A stretch of 64,000 bases of DNA from assembly GCA_039654915.1 (NCBI GenBank), contig CM077593.1:40890501-40954500 (forward strand), in the 5' to 3' direction. Origin of the DNA: Aquilaria yunnanensis (lineage: Eukaryota > Streptophyta > Magnoliopsida > Malvales > Thymelaeaceae). Both the position numbers and the translations under genes were made by a program. The number at the start of each line of letters is the position of its first letter. Within the stretch, counting starts at the first letter, position 1. This document shows, one piece after another, positions 21,960 through 31,836 of this stretch. The notes under the pieces are model-generated. The model was not told the DNA's origin. It saw only the letters and a program-made list of their open reading frames with translations, and searched no databases.

Positions 21960-23407
21960 CTAGCAAGGATGTTACATCTCATGTTGTCATGCATGTGGAG
22001 CACGCCTTGCATGCCTCTATCAATAAGCATGTTGTATGGAGAAGGAATGTCACTGAAGATAAACTTGACCAAGGTAAAGGCGCAAAGTTCCCTTCCATCC
22101 ACTAGCGCCTTTCCAATCAGCATGAGTGGTACTTTTACCCGCCCCTCCTCCTGTTAGAGTCATAGTCCTTGTCCTCTTCTCGAATGCATTTTTCTACTCC
22201 GGTAGGTAAAGTTTGCTATTTCAATAATTGTTGTAGCTATCCTTGTTTGGTCATATTTTTTAGGTATTTCCTTAATTAATGGCACTCCTCTGTGTCATGA
22301 TTGAGCTCTCTGTAGACAGCAATACTTTTTCAGCTTTCTTTTAGTCATGGGGCTGGGGCAATTAAACATTGCACTACCACTCTAGGGCCATCAGTACACA
22401 TTTGCCCAAGATGTGTTGAATTTTGTTCTTGTTGAGTTTCCTACCCTCTTCTGGCCACTTGGTTGGTAGCCAAAGCAGGGAATTTGGAAACTCAGGGAGG
22501 GTGGTTGGTAAGTAGAGTGGGGATTTTTTCTCGACAGCTCTATTTAACGTTGTTAGCTCTTAGACCTTTATGTATTAGGTGCCCATATCAAAGAACTCGA
22601 TCAATGTTGTGGGTGCTTGCTTAAAGAATTCACATGCGAGATAGGAATCCTTCCTCAACCCTTCAATCATGGCAACAATTCTGATGTCTAAATGGAAGTC
22701 ATGTTTGTGGAAAGCTTCCCAGTTGAACCTTTGGTTATACTCATAAATGGTCTCAATCTTACCTTGCTACACATCAAACAACCGCAAATGCCCTCTGGCA
22801 ACTAGCTGGCTGCCCACAAAGTGTTGAATGGAAGCCTATTTAAGATTCTAAAAACAAGAAAATTCCCTTACCAAGAGACTCTTCAACCAGACAAAAGCTG
22901 GTCCAGTTAGGGTTAACTCAAAGATCTTACAAAAGGTAGGGTCACCCGCACCTCTCAAGGTCAAGACTCTATGGTACTTGTGTATGTGAATTTTTGGGTC
23001 CCCTACCCACTATAAACATACGGGTAAGGGATCTTGAAATCATGTGTCATGGGTTCATCTATAATTTGTTGGAATGGATGTTGGTTACCCTATGGCTAGC
23101 CAGTCAGGTAAGACTACACCAGCCCTCGGGCAATTTGCGTCTCCATCCTACCAATTCCTTCCAAGATGTAGCCCATTCCTATTTCCTATGCATGGCCTTC
23201 GACATTTGTATTTTGTTGATGGGCCATTTGGGGACGTCCTAGGCACGTCCTCTAACCAATCTCTCCTCTAGCCTTTGAAATATTGCATCCATAATGCTTT
23301 GCTAAAGGTCCCCCGGACTATTAGTAGGGACAATGGGCTCATTATCAGCACCATTCTAGGCAATTCAAGACCTTTCTGATGCCTATCCACCATGGCTATC
23401 CTTACTG
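21960..23407 (-). pseudogene. Degenerate Tat-lineage gag-protease fragment (element F)
   Basis: On the minus strand the gag domain is readable in pieces through frame changes: DPKNHIHKYHRVL and GAGDPTFCKIFELTLTGPA near 22900-23050, then a zinc-knuckle-like LNHDTEECH near 22290. A protease-like VKFIFSDIPSPYNMLI lies near 22050. The same order and similar residues occur in element B, but F is much more diverged. RT, RNase H and integrase are missing. It is an old, truncated copy of a related family. Confidence 0.7.
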
Positions 23408-23965
23408 TTCCCACAAACGGCACTAAGTGGTAGAGTTTGGTTTCTTAGGGTTGTTTGGGATGATGAGCTTGCTATGGTAGATTTGCAAAACCAACATACA
23501 AAAAGGGCAAACGGAAGAAAGAGCCTTGGAGTGTTTTATCGAGGGGGGGAGGGGTCGTTGATGCTCTAGTAAGTATTCTAGTGAAGGTATATATCAACTT
23601 CTCAAAGGGATCCTGAGAGTTGGTTGGTTTGGCCATGTGTTCCTAATCACAATAAGCACACTAGCATAGCGGATAAGCAAGGTAGTTGACAGTGTTTACC
23701 CAATTACCTATACAATCATACGGATGAGTAAGAATAGTGCTCGGGGAAATCCGGGCTTGTTCTCCCAAGGAAAGGTCGTCCCCTTAAGGTGGGGATTTTG
23801 GCCATATCAGTCAAATAGGCAATCAGCGAATATGTTAGAAAGCCCAGCTTAGATATCTCCCTAGCTCTTCATCCAATATCTCAAGGAGCTTCCTTTGGGG
23901 GTGCTAAGCCTGCCCAAGATATATCATCGTTGAGGACCGGGAGGGAGTGTAAATGGTGGATGCAA
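23408..23965 (-). repeat. Primer-binding site and probable 5' LTR of element F
   Basis: The minus strand reads TAGTGCCGTTTGTGGGAACA at 23408-23427, close to the B and D primer-binding site, at the right distance from gag. The plus-strand sequence from TGGTAGAG (23428) onward should be the LTR. Its outer end is uncertain because no second LTR is present. Confidence 0.5.
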
Positions 23966-24021
23966 AAGATATAAGTATTAAAGTTATAAATGAAAATGTT
24001 AAGGATGAAAGTTATCATTTT

Positions 24022-24477
24022 GGGAAAGTTACAATTACCCCTGAAGTTTATCTTAACATACAGTTTGTCCCCTTTATTTTTCGAAAAGTTACACTTTACC
24101 CCTTGATTCTTTTATACTGTCTGATAACAACTTCTGAAACTAATAATTTAAACTGTATGACAGTTATCTTCTAGTAATGTCAGTTTTTTCAATATTTTTT
24201 TATAATTAATAGACATTTTAAATTATCAGTTTTTTTTCTGTAAATGCATTTTTTCCTATAAATGCATATCGGTATTTGTTTTTAAAGATTGGTTAGCTAT
24301 GAAAAAAATATCAAAAATCTTAAAATTACTTGAACATAGTTATGAAACAATTTAATTCAGGGTTTCAAAAGTTGTCAGACACTATAAAAGATGTAGGGGT
24401 AAAGTGTAGGTTTCTTAAAATAGATGGAATAAAGTGTATGTTATATAAAACCATAGGGATGCTTTTGTAATTTACCT
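24022..24477. mobile_element. Mutator-type MITE, 456 bp, long terminal inverted repeats
   Basis: The left end (GGGAAAGTTACAATTACCCC) and the reverse complement of the right end (AGGTAAATTACAAAAGCATC) match over about 100 bp, including ACACTTTACCCCT near both inner ends. The 10-bp direct repeat TTATCATTTT flanks it at 24012-24021 and 24478-24487. Long inverted repeats with a 9-11-bp duplication indicate a Mutator-derived non-autonomous element. No coding is seen. Confidence 0.75.
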
Positions 24478-24773
24478 TTATCATTTTCTTTTCTTAGTTA
24501 ACCAAAACTTAATGGAAGGACTAAGATGAGGACAAGATACAAGTAAGGGACTTAAAGACACACAAAAGGTAAAGGACCATGGACTTAGGACAAATGTTTT
24601 TTTAAATGTATGGGACTAATAATAGATGACACGTATTCTTAAAAGTTAAATCGCTTGAAAACATATTTTATTTTAAAATAATGCTTTGTGAATGACTAAA
24701 CCTTTTGCTAGTTTGATGGTTTTGCCACCTCAAGATGTTCAATACCTTATTCTCCTAGCTAGCATTAGGAAGT

Positions 24774-26343
24774 AGTTATTATATTATACACCTATGTCTA
24801 ATTAGACATAACAATCCACCTTTAACTCTCTATATATAATCCACATCCATAAAAAAATTGACCAAATTACCCTTTTTAAAACTCTTCCTCTCCTTTTAGA
24901 AATCCTACTAATTTCCCTTCGCCATGAAGGTTGCCACCCCCGCCAGCCCTGCTGCTACCACCATTTCTGCCACTGCCATCGCTGCCACAACTAGATTTTC
25001 AGTCATTGCTTACATCCACATAAGTGTAAAAAATAAATGTGCAAAATGTCTAAAAAAATTGGAGGAAGTATCTAAACATGTATATATAAATGTCTGTAAT
25101 AACGTCCAGATTATTTATTTTTTACATACCTCATTCTTTCTACTGCCACTACTGTCAAAATGTAAAAATGTCTATATTAATGTGTAAAAATGTCTAAAGT
25201 AATAGGTCAAAATGTCTATATTAATATGCAAAAAATGTCTGATGCAAAATGTGAAAGTGTATGGAGTAATATATAGATACTTAACTGTCTTAAAAAAAAT
25301 AAAAGTGTCCGAAATAATAGGTTAAAGTCTATAAATGAAAATAAAAAAGTGTCTTAACAAAAATGTTAAAGTGTTTTAACCAAATATACAAATACTTTTT
25401 TTTCACAAAAGGGTATGAAACAAATAAATAAAAAAATGCCTAAAAAATATCTTAAAAGTGTCTGAACAAACAACAAAAAAGTGTCTAATTAAAATCTAAT
25501 AAATGTATGAATAAACAATTTCTTTCGCCTGTCTCCTGTCTCGTGTTCCCTCGTCTCCCTCAGCTCCTGTCGATTGCAACCTCGTCTCTGATCAGTGCCA
25601 TGGAAGGAACCTCTGCTCAAAATCGCACAAATCGATTTCTCTTTCATCCTCCGTTTATTCGATAGTCACCCGAGCATTGTTCGAGCATCATCCACTAGAA
25701 TCGCCACTTGTCAAGCGATCTTCCTCCTCCGGTCATTTGATCAGGGCCATGGAAGGAGCCACCGATCCGATCTCGCGATCTCGCTAACAGAGTCCTCCGC
25801 CGTTTTGAAAGTCAGGAGCCTACAATTTGAGCGATGACAAAGAGCTCGAGGTGAGAGATTGGAGATCAAAATGGCATGAGAGATCAGAAATCGGAGATCA
25901 AAGCAGTGCGAGCAATCAGAGATCGAAGCGGGTATGAGAGATCTGAGATTAAAGCAGCTCCAGTCGAGAGATCGGAGATTGTAGCTATGAAGAAGAATGC
26001 AGAGCGGCGGCGATGGGCAGCCGTTGCATCGTCGGAATGAAGAGCAACGGCGATGAATTTGAAACGAACAAAGAGTGGTGGCAATGAAGTTGGAACGAAC
26101 GGTGAGTGACAGCAATGAAGTCGGATTAAGGCAGGAACATGGGAGAATGAAATCGGAACGAACAAAGAGCAGTGTTGATGAAGTCGAAATAAAGTCTGAA
26201 TTTAGAGCTGCGGCGACGAATAAGGGAGAATGAACACCAGCAAATAGGGAGGGAGAGATTGTCTGAGAAAGGGAAGTTTAGGGGGTAAAATTGTAAAACA
26301 ACCACTGTATCTAATTAGACATATGTTCATAATATCCATAATA
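24774..26343. mobile_element. Mutator-type non-autonomous element, 1.57 kb, with captured-like internal sequence
   Basis: A perfect 10-bp direct repeat ATTAGGAAGT flanks it (24764-24773 and 26344-26353). The ends are inverted: TATGTCTAATTAGACA on the left and, reverse complemented, CATATGTCTAATTAGA on the right. The interior differs from other repeats here. It has a plus-strand frame from 24924 with an Ala/Thr/Pro-rich start, an array of AAAATGTCTA repeats (25060-25480), and a GC-richer block (25520-26260) with a repeated GATCAGNGCCATGGAAGGA and GAGAGATCNGAGATC motifs. This fits a Mutator element holding foreign sequence, but no source gene is recognised. Confidence 0.65.
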
Positions 26344-26353
26344 ATTAGGAAGT

Positions 26354-26781
26354 TGACACCATTAACATGATCAATAATTCCACACAAGTTATAAAAGAAA
26401 ATATTGAAAGAATAGAAGGATTGAAGCGGAAAAATAACATACTCCCCATTTTGTTTGCAACACTTGTTTCCTTTTTCCATAGTTTGTGCCAATATTAAAT
26501 TGCTGTTACTAAACTTTTAGTGACTTACAATTTATTAGAATTTGGGTCCACTTTGTTTTTCAAAAAATATAGTTAATTGATTATGAAAAACTTACTAAAT
26601 ATAAAAAAAAATATGCAGAGATCTCGAGACTGCCAAATTGTTGCAAAGGAGGAAAGAAGTGTATAACTTGTGCTGCATCACATATTCTTCAATCTTGTGG
26701 TGTACCCAGGAAGGGATATCCTTCTTTTGCCTTCTCTTCCAAGGACATCCTGAAACAATCTACTAGAAACAATTGGACCCC
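26354..26781. other. Unassigned sequence between two Mutator-type elements
   Basis: AT-rich with no recognised gene. 26620-26760 is slightly more GC-rich and exon-like but has stops in every frame. Probably original host DNA. Confidence 0.4.
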
Positions 26782-26790
26782 CTATTCTAG

Positions 26791-26845
26791 GGACCTTTCT
26801 ACAATACCCACCCTCCGAAAGGGGGTACCCATGCCCCCCCCCATC
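26791..26845 (+). repeat. Left terminal inverted repeat of element E
   Basis: GGACCTTTCTAC, then CCCACCCTCC, GGGGGTACCCATG and a run of C. It matches 56985-57039 in inverted orientation with about a dozen differences. Confidence 0.72.
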
Positions 26846-26899
26846 TTAACCGTTCATCTTCGCTTGGTAAAGAAAAGCGAAACCCTCTAACTGGGGTAA

Positions 26900-27015
26900 C
26901 AAGTTAGGGAGGGGAAAGAAAAAAAAGTAATAAAAAATTTTAAAATGCAATAAATATTTTTAAAAATAAAAAAAAAATTAAAAAGTGAAATTTCTTCTAA
27001 AAAAATGATTAAATG
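26900..27015. repeat. AT-rich repeat arm of element E, left of retrotransposon A
   Basis: A-rich phrases such as AAAAAGTAATAAAAAA and AAAAAGTGAAATTT continue seamlessly at 53213 after removal of A. The last five bases AAATG are A's target site. Confidence 0.7.
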
Positions 27016-28067
27016 TGATAGCCAAAGTGCTATCGCCCTAACCACCTACCGACCATGGGAAAGAGGGCGCTAGACACCTGAGGCATACGACCTCGGAAAG
27101 GACTCCGGAGTGAAGGAAGTCATACACCTGAGGCGCACGACCCCGGTACATCACCAAATGCCAACTTCGGAAGCCAGTGTAGCGCTTCCTTCGGGAGGGC
27201 GACCGAACCAGCTTCGGGGGAGAAAGACCAACCACCACCTGCGGGAGAAAGCTCCCCGAAGGCGTAGGCATCGAAGTTCCAGCCCGACTCCAAAAAAGGA
27301 CCCAACCCATCACCCCGAAGTGAGACATCAACCAAAGGGACCTCGTTTGTACAGCAAGAGCCATCAAGGAGTCTTTGACACTCCGCACATATACGTCTCC
27401 GACACGCCACCCCCAGACACACTCTAACACGCCATAGTAGCATGCGTCCTGTCGCACAGGGCTACACCTACTACGGCTCGCAGCCCGAGGAGCCTGTAGA
27501 TGACTAGGGGCCTCCACGCCCAAAAGTACGAACACCATCCATCCATACACGTGTCACAATCTGAATGGATCACCTCCTCCCTTATAGACTAGGGAAATCG
27601 TCACAGGCGGGGGGTTCTCCGCCCGGAGGACCAAAAGGACAAGAGGACGCTCTCCTCTCTCCGCCTGAATACTCTCCCTTCAGCCCTCAGAAAGACACGC
27701 CAGGCAAGAGTTCCTTGTGCTTATTACTAAGTATCTCTCTTTCTCGGAGCACTGACTTGGGCGTCGGAGGTTGCCCCCCGGAAAACCACCCCGGGGGCCT
27801 CCTAACCCCTGTTTTCTGAGTGTTTTAGCCAGGTCTCCCTGAAGAATCTCCGCTCCGGACTCTCTCCCACATCGGAAGTCTTTCCCATCCTCACCAACCA
27901 CGGTACCAGGAAGCTGCCGGCCACCACTTAAGGTGACCCTCTCAGGGTACCTTCTTGCACCTCCAAGACCCCCTGCTGCCCACACCGCTGCACACAGTGG
28001 AGATGCTGGCTCCGCCTAACCAGACTGCACCAGATGCTGGCTCCGCACATCCCGAAGCCCGGCATCA
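27016..28067 (+). repeat. 5' LTR of element A (1052 bp)
   Basis: Starts TGATAGCCAAAG, ends CCCGGCATCA, next to the primer-binding site. Contains a G-box (27548-27553), a CTTATAGACTAGG TATA-like site (about 27582) and a GC-rich hairpin (27766-27802: GGAGG, CCCCCGG, then CCGGGGG, CCTCC). Confidence 0.93.
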
Positions 28068-28088
28068 TCTGGCGCCGTCTGTGGGAAG
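28068..28088 (+). other. Primer-binding site of element A
   Basis: TCTGGCGCCGTCTGTGGGAA directly follows the LTR end, matching the B site. Confidence 0.82.
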
Positions 28089-28185
28089 CCTACTCCCAGG
28101 TTGCCAGAGTTGAAGCTCAGTGTTCTAAGGAGAAGGGACACCTGAGGTTCCCGTCCGCGCTAGAGATTCAACGGGCAACCGAATA

Positions 28186-28460
28186 ATGGCAGCAGGGACT
28201 TCCCTGACCAAGGGCGAGTGCCCTCTGACTATTACCATAGCTTTCCTGCGCAAATTCCCATGTCCTGGCGTGGTCGGAATGACGCAGCAGTCAAGCCAAA
28301 GAAGGCCGCAGCAAAAATTCGAGCCGAACGCCCTCCTCATCAGAACCTCGTGAGGTGGAGAGTCCCATGCCAATTCACAGGAATTGGGAAAACGGAGATC
28401 AACGGGATGAGTCCTCGACGGGAACCATGCTCCCCGGAGTACGACCTACGGGAAAAGCAG
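28186..28460 (+). pseudogene. Gag N-terminal remnant of element A
   Basis: Around 28230-28290 the plus strand still encodes MTQQSSQRRPQQ after ITIAFLRKFP, matching ITMSFLRDFQ and MTQQIDRRWPQQ in D. Frames are broken and no start-to-stop gene remains. The remnant is interrupted by insertion of C at ACGAT (28465-28469) and resumes at 36114. Confidence 0.65.
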
Positions 28461-28469
28461 GGTCACGAT

Positions 28470-29629
28470 TGATGGCCAAAGTGTTATCACACTAACCGCT
28501 TATTGACCAAAGGAAAGAAGGAGCCAAACACTCGAGGCGTACGGCCTCTGAAAGGACTCCGGAGTGAAGGAATTTGTACACCTGACGCACGCGACCTCGG
28601 TGGCACGCCAAAGGCAAACTTCAGGAAACCAACACGTAGTCTTCTTCGGTAAGACGGCTGAACCTTCTTCGGGGGAAAAGGCCCAAGCACCCTCTACAGG
28701 AGAGAGCTCCTCGAAGACGAAAACACCAAAACGCCAGACTGGCTCCGGGAGAAGGCCCCCCACTCAGAAGTGAGACATCAACCGTAGGGACCCCGGTTGT
28801 ACGACAAGGGCCATTAAGAGCCATTAAGGAGTCTCTGACACTCCGCTCACACACGTCTCAGACACAACTCTGGCACGCCGTCGCAGTCCAGCGTCCTGTC
28901 ACACCGGGCTATACCCACTACGGCTCATAGCCCGAGAAGCCTGCAGGCGACTGGGGACCTCTATGCCTAGAAGTACGAACTTCATCCGACCATACATGTG
29001 CCGAAAATGTGTCGTTATCTGAAGGGGTCATCCCCTTCCTTCTATACAAAAGGAGAGGAGGGGAAAATGACCCCAGGTAGAGGGAAAGAGGAGAAAAAAC
29101 CACCCCAGAGGAGGGAAAAGCCACCTCGGGGGGGGGGGGGGGGGCTCAGTTCTCCTCCGGAGAGAAAAGGGGACAGAGAGGCCGGAAAAATGGAGGATGA
29201 TCTCCCCTCTCCGTCTGAATACTCTCCCTTCAGCCCCCAGAAGGATCTACGCCAGGCAAGCGCCCTTTGTGTTTATCATTATTGCCTATCTTTATCTAAA
29301 AGGCACTGACTTGGGCATCGGAGGTTCCCCCCCCGGGAAACCACCCTGAGGGCCTCCTAACCCCTGCTTTCTGAGTGTTTCAGCCAGGTTTCCCTGATGG
29401 ATCTCCCCTCCGGGATCTCTCTCACGCCAGAGGTTCTCCCTGTCTCTTGCCGTGAGACTCAGAAGCTGCCGGCCGGTACCCAAGGTGATCCACCCAGGAC
29501 ACCGGTCCTCCGCGACCCGCCAACACCTTCGGGTCCCCCTGCTGCCTTAACCACTGCACATAGTGGAGATGCTGGCTCCGCCTAACCGGACCGCATCGGA
29601 TGCCCGACTTCGCCCGAACGTCGACATCA
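28470..29629 (+). repeat. 5' LTR of element C
   Basis: Starts TGATGGCCAAAGTG, ends CGTCGACATCA. Carries a long G run (about 29129-29143), shorter in the 3' LTR, and the GC-rich hairpin (about 29318-29360). Confidence 0.93.
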
Positions 29630-29650
29630 TCTGGTGCCGTCTGTGGGAAA
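29630..29650 (+). other. Primer-binding site of element C
   Basis: TCTGGTGCCGTCTGTGGGAA directly after the LTR, with one base change from the A site. Confidence 0.8.
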
Positions 29651-29749
29651 CCACTCCTAGGTCGCCGTCGTTGAAACTCGGTGTCCTAAGGACAAACGGA
29701 CTCCTGAGGTCCCTGTCCGCGCCTGAAAGTCAACCGGCACCGAATAACG

Positions 29750-31370
29750 GTAGCAGGAATTTCCCTCGTCTAAGGGCGAATGCCCTGTACTATGGGCTAA
29801 GTGACGAAGAAGTCTAGCAAAAGAAGGCCGTAGCAAAATCCGAGCCGAGCGCCCCTTCATCGATACCTCAGTAGAGATGAGAGTTTCGGGCCAACTCACA
29901 GGAATTTTGGAAACGGAAACTAACGAGATGAGTCCTCGACGGAAAACGTGCTCCCCGCAGTAAAATCTACAGGAAAAGCAGGGTCGGGACGACCCGAACT
30001 TCACCGCCAAAAGAGTTCTACACCCGAGGAAAAAATCGCTATCTCCTCGCCAACGAAGTCAAAACCCATTGCCCCGAAAGGTCATCTGTGACTGGCGGGC
30101 AGAAAGTCCCGACTCAACTTTCCCGGACATACTATCACTGTCCGAAGTGGCTCGCCTCCGAGCAACGTCACAAAAGAGAGTAGAGTATTCGGAAAAGACT
30201 ATCAAAGTGGTGCACCAAACTCAATGAACACTACGTCACGTGTAGGCCGAGAAGGGTAGCAAGCGCCCAAACGTCGGTAGATTACATTGCCAAAATCCCA
30301 GGAGCAAGAAAAGCTGAAACCAACAAGAGAGACAGAGCGAGGGTAGATCCTATAAAGAGGAACCTCACGCCCAAAGAGTCCCGAAAATCCTCATGAAGAG
30401 GCAGAGAGTGCGAAGACGTTCCGGACGATATTTTCTGACTAAGGAAAGACTATGCAAGCAAAGGTACGCAATTCCATTATAAAATTATCTATATCGGTAA
30501 AAGGGTGCAGGGCTATTTGTCCAAAAGATGTGAAAATAGTCAAAGACACGCCAGCACCAAAGACTGCCCTCGGAGCAAATGACCTCGGAAAGACTTCACC
30601 GAGCCGCTCCCAACATCACCCGAAGAAGTGAAGTTCTATGTGGCAATAGAGGACCACTTCACTGAGTGGGGTAAGGCAGGATCTCTAGCGGCCATGCCGA
30701 CAAAAAAGTGCACAAAAATTCATCTAGAACTACATAATATGCTGATTAGGCATACCGACAGTGATACTGGCCAAGTAATGATTTCCAGTCTATGGGCAAA
30801 GGATTCCAAAGAATTCATCACCGACCTCGGAATGAAAAGGCACTTTAGCCCGATAGCTTAGCCCCCGAGCAGCAGACAAGTAGAGGTAAGCCAAAAAAGG
30901 GACCAAGCGACCAAGAGAAAAGCAAAGGGAAAATGGCCAGAAGAGTTTTCTGTTGTACTGAGAAACTGCCAGTATAAAAGCCACTACCTATTTGAAGTAG
31001 TTCGGCCATCATGAAGATGTTTGACGAAAGAGGATGTATCCTCGGGTTGAGAATCAAGCTCGACTTAATTATCAAACACAGAGAAGCAGCCGAGCTCGAG
31101 AGAGAAGCGTTTTCGGCAAAAGGTGGCCATAAGTGCGAACCTGCATAATAGGCCAAAAAGGAATAAGGAAAAAAGAGACCTCGCCCCCGAAGGGCCGAAT
31201 CTGTACCCCAGAAAGCATCCCATAAGGTACTTCGGTCAAACGAGGAAGGGCCTTATTCAGTCCTGGACGAGGTCCGAAAGGGAGCACACAAGTTCGGCAA
31301 CACTGAAGAAGGGAAACTGAAAAAGTACAAGACACTTGGGCGCCTTAAGGACTTAGAATTTTTAGACAAA
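29750..31370 (+). pseudogene. Gag-RNase H-integrase remnant of element C
   Basis: 29850-30060 encodes a gag N-terminal piece (RDESSTENV, then SSTPEEKIA, compare REESSTENI and SSSPEARSL in B). It passes at about 30090-30150 straight into an RNase H remnant (frame-shifted KWCTKLNEHYV, compare KWCIELREHDI in B). Integrase follows: CENSQRHA (about 30530), DHFTEWGKAGSLA (about 30650), ITDLGMKRHFSP (about 30830) and a C-terminal domain near 31080-31330 (EVRKGAHKFG). Gag's capsid part, protease and RT are absent. No long reading frame survives. Confidence 0.75.
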
Positions 31371-31836
31371 GAAACGGTGCAAGCCAAAGATTTGTCTAAG
31401 TACAGAAATTTTTTCCTATATGGAAATGTTCGCCGAACGGAGTTAAGGCATGGACTCCCAAAAGTCCCCTATTCCTACCAAAGTCAGTTGGGTTATAAAC
31501 CCAAAAGAGGTGAAGTCTACCGAACATGGCCGACAAAGGGCAGGCTGAAATTTGCCTAAAGAAATTTTGTTAACTACGAAAGTTCGCCCAAAGGATGGCC
31601 GGTGAAACGAGCAAAGAAGTACCAAAGTCCCTTGACCAAAAATGGTCAAGACAATTGGGAAAAGTACCGAAGTTCCTTGACCGAAAATGGTCGGGATGAT
31701 TGGGAAGCAAAAAATGCTCAAAAAGACTTAGCCAAATTCATGAAGGAAAAATTCACTGAAGAAGGTCCACATACAAAGAGGAGAGTACAAGAAGAAAAGT
31801 ACAAAGAATGAGAAAAAGGCAAAGGCCCTAGAGTCT

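Noticed and set aside
24384..24395. CACTATAA as a left CACTA end
   Set aside because: It lies inside the arm of the Mutator-type MITE and outside the CACTA transposon.
27038..27550. A 170-residue minus-strand frame in the LTR of A
   Set aside because: GC-rich LTR sequence gives long chance frames; the same region in other LTRs is not conserved as protein.
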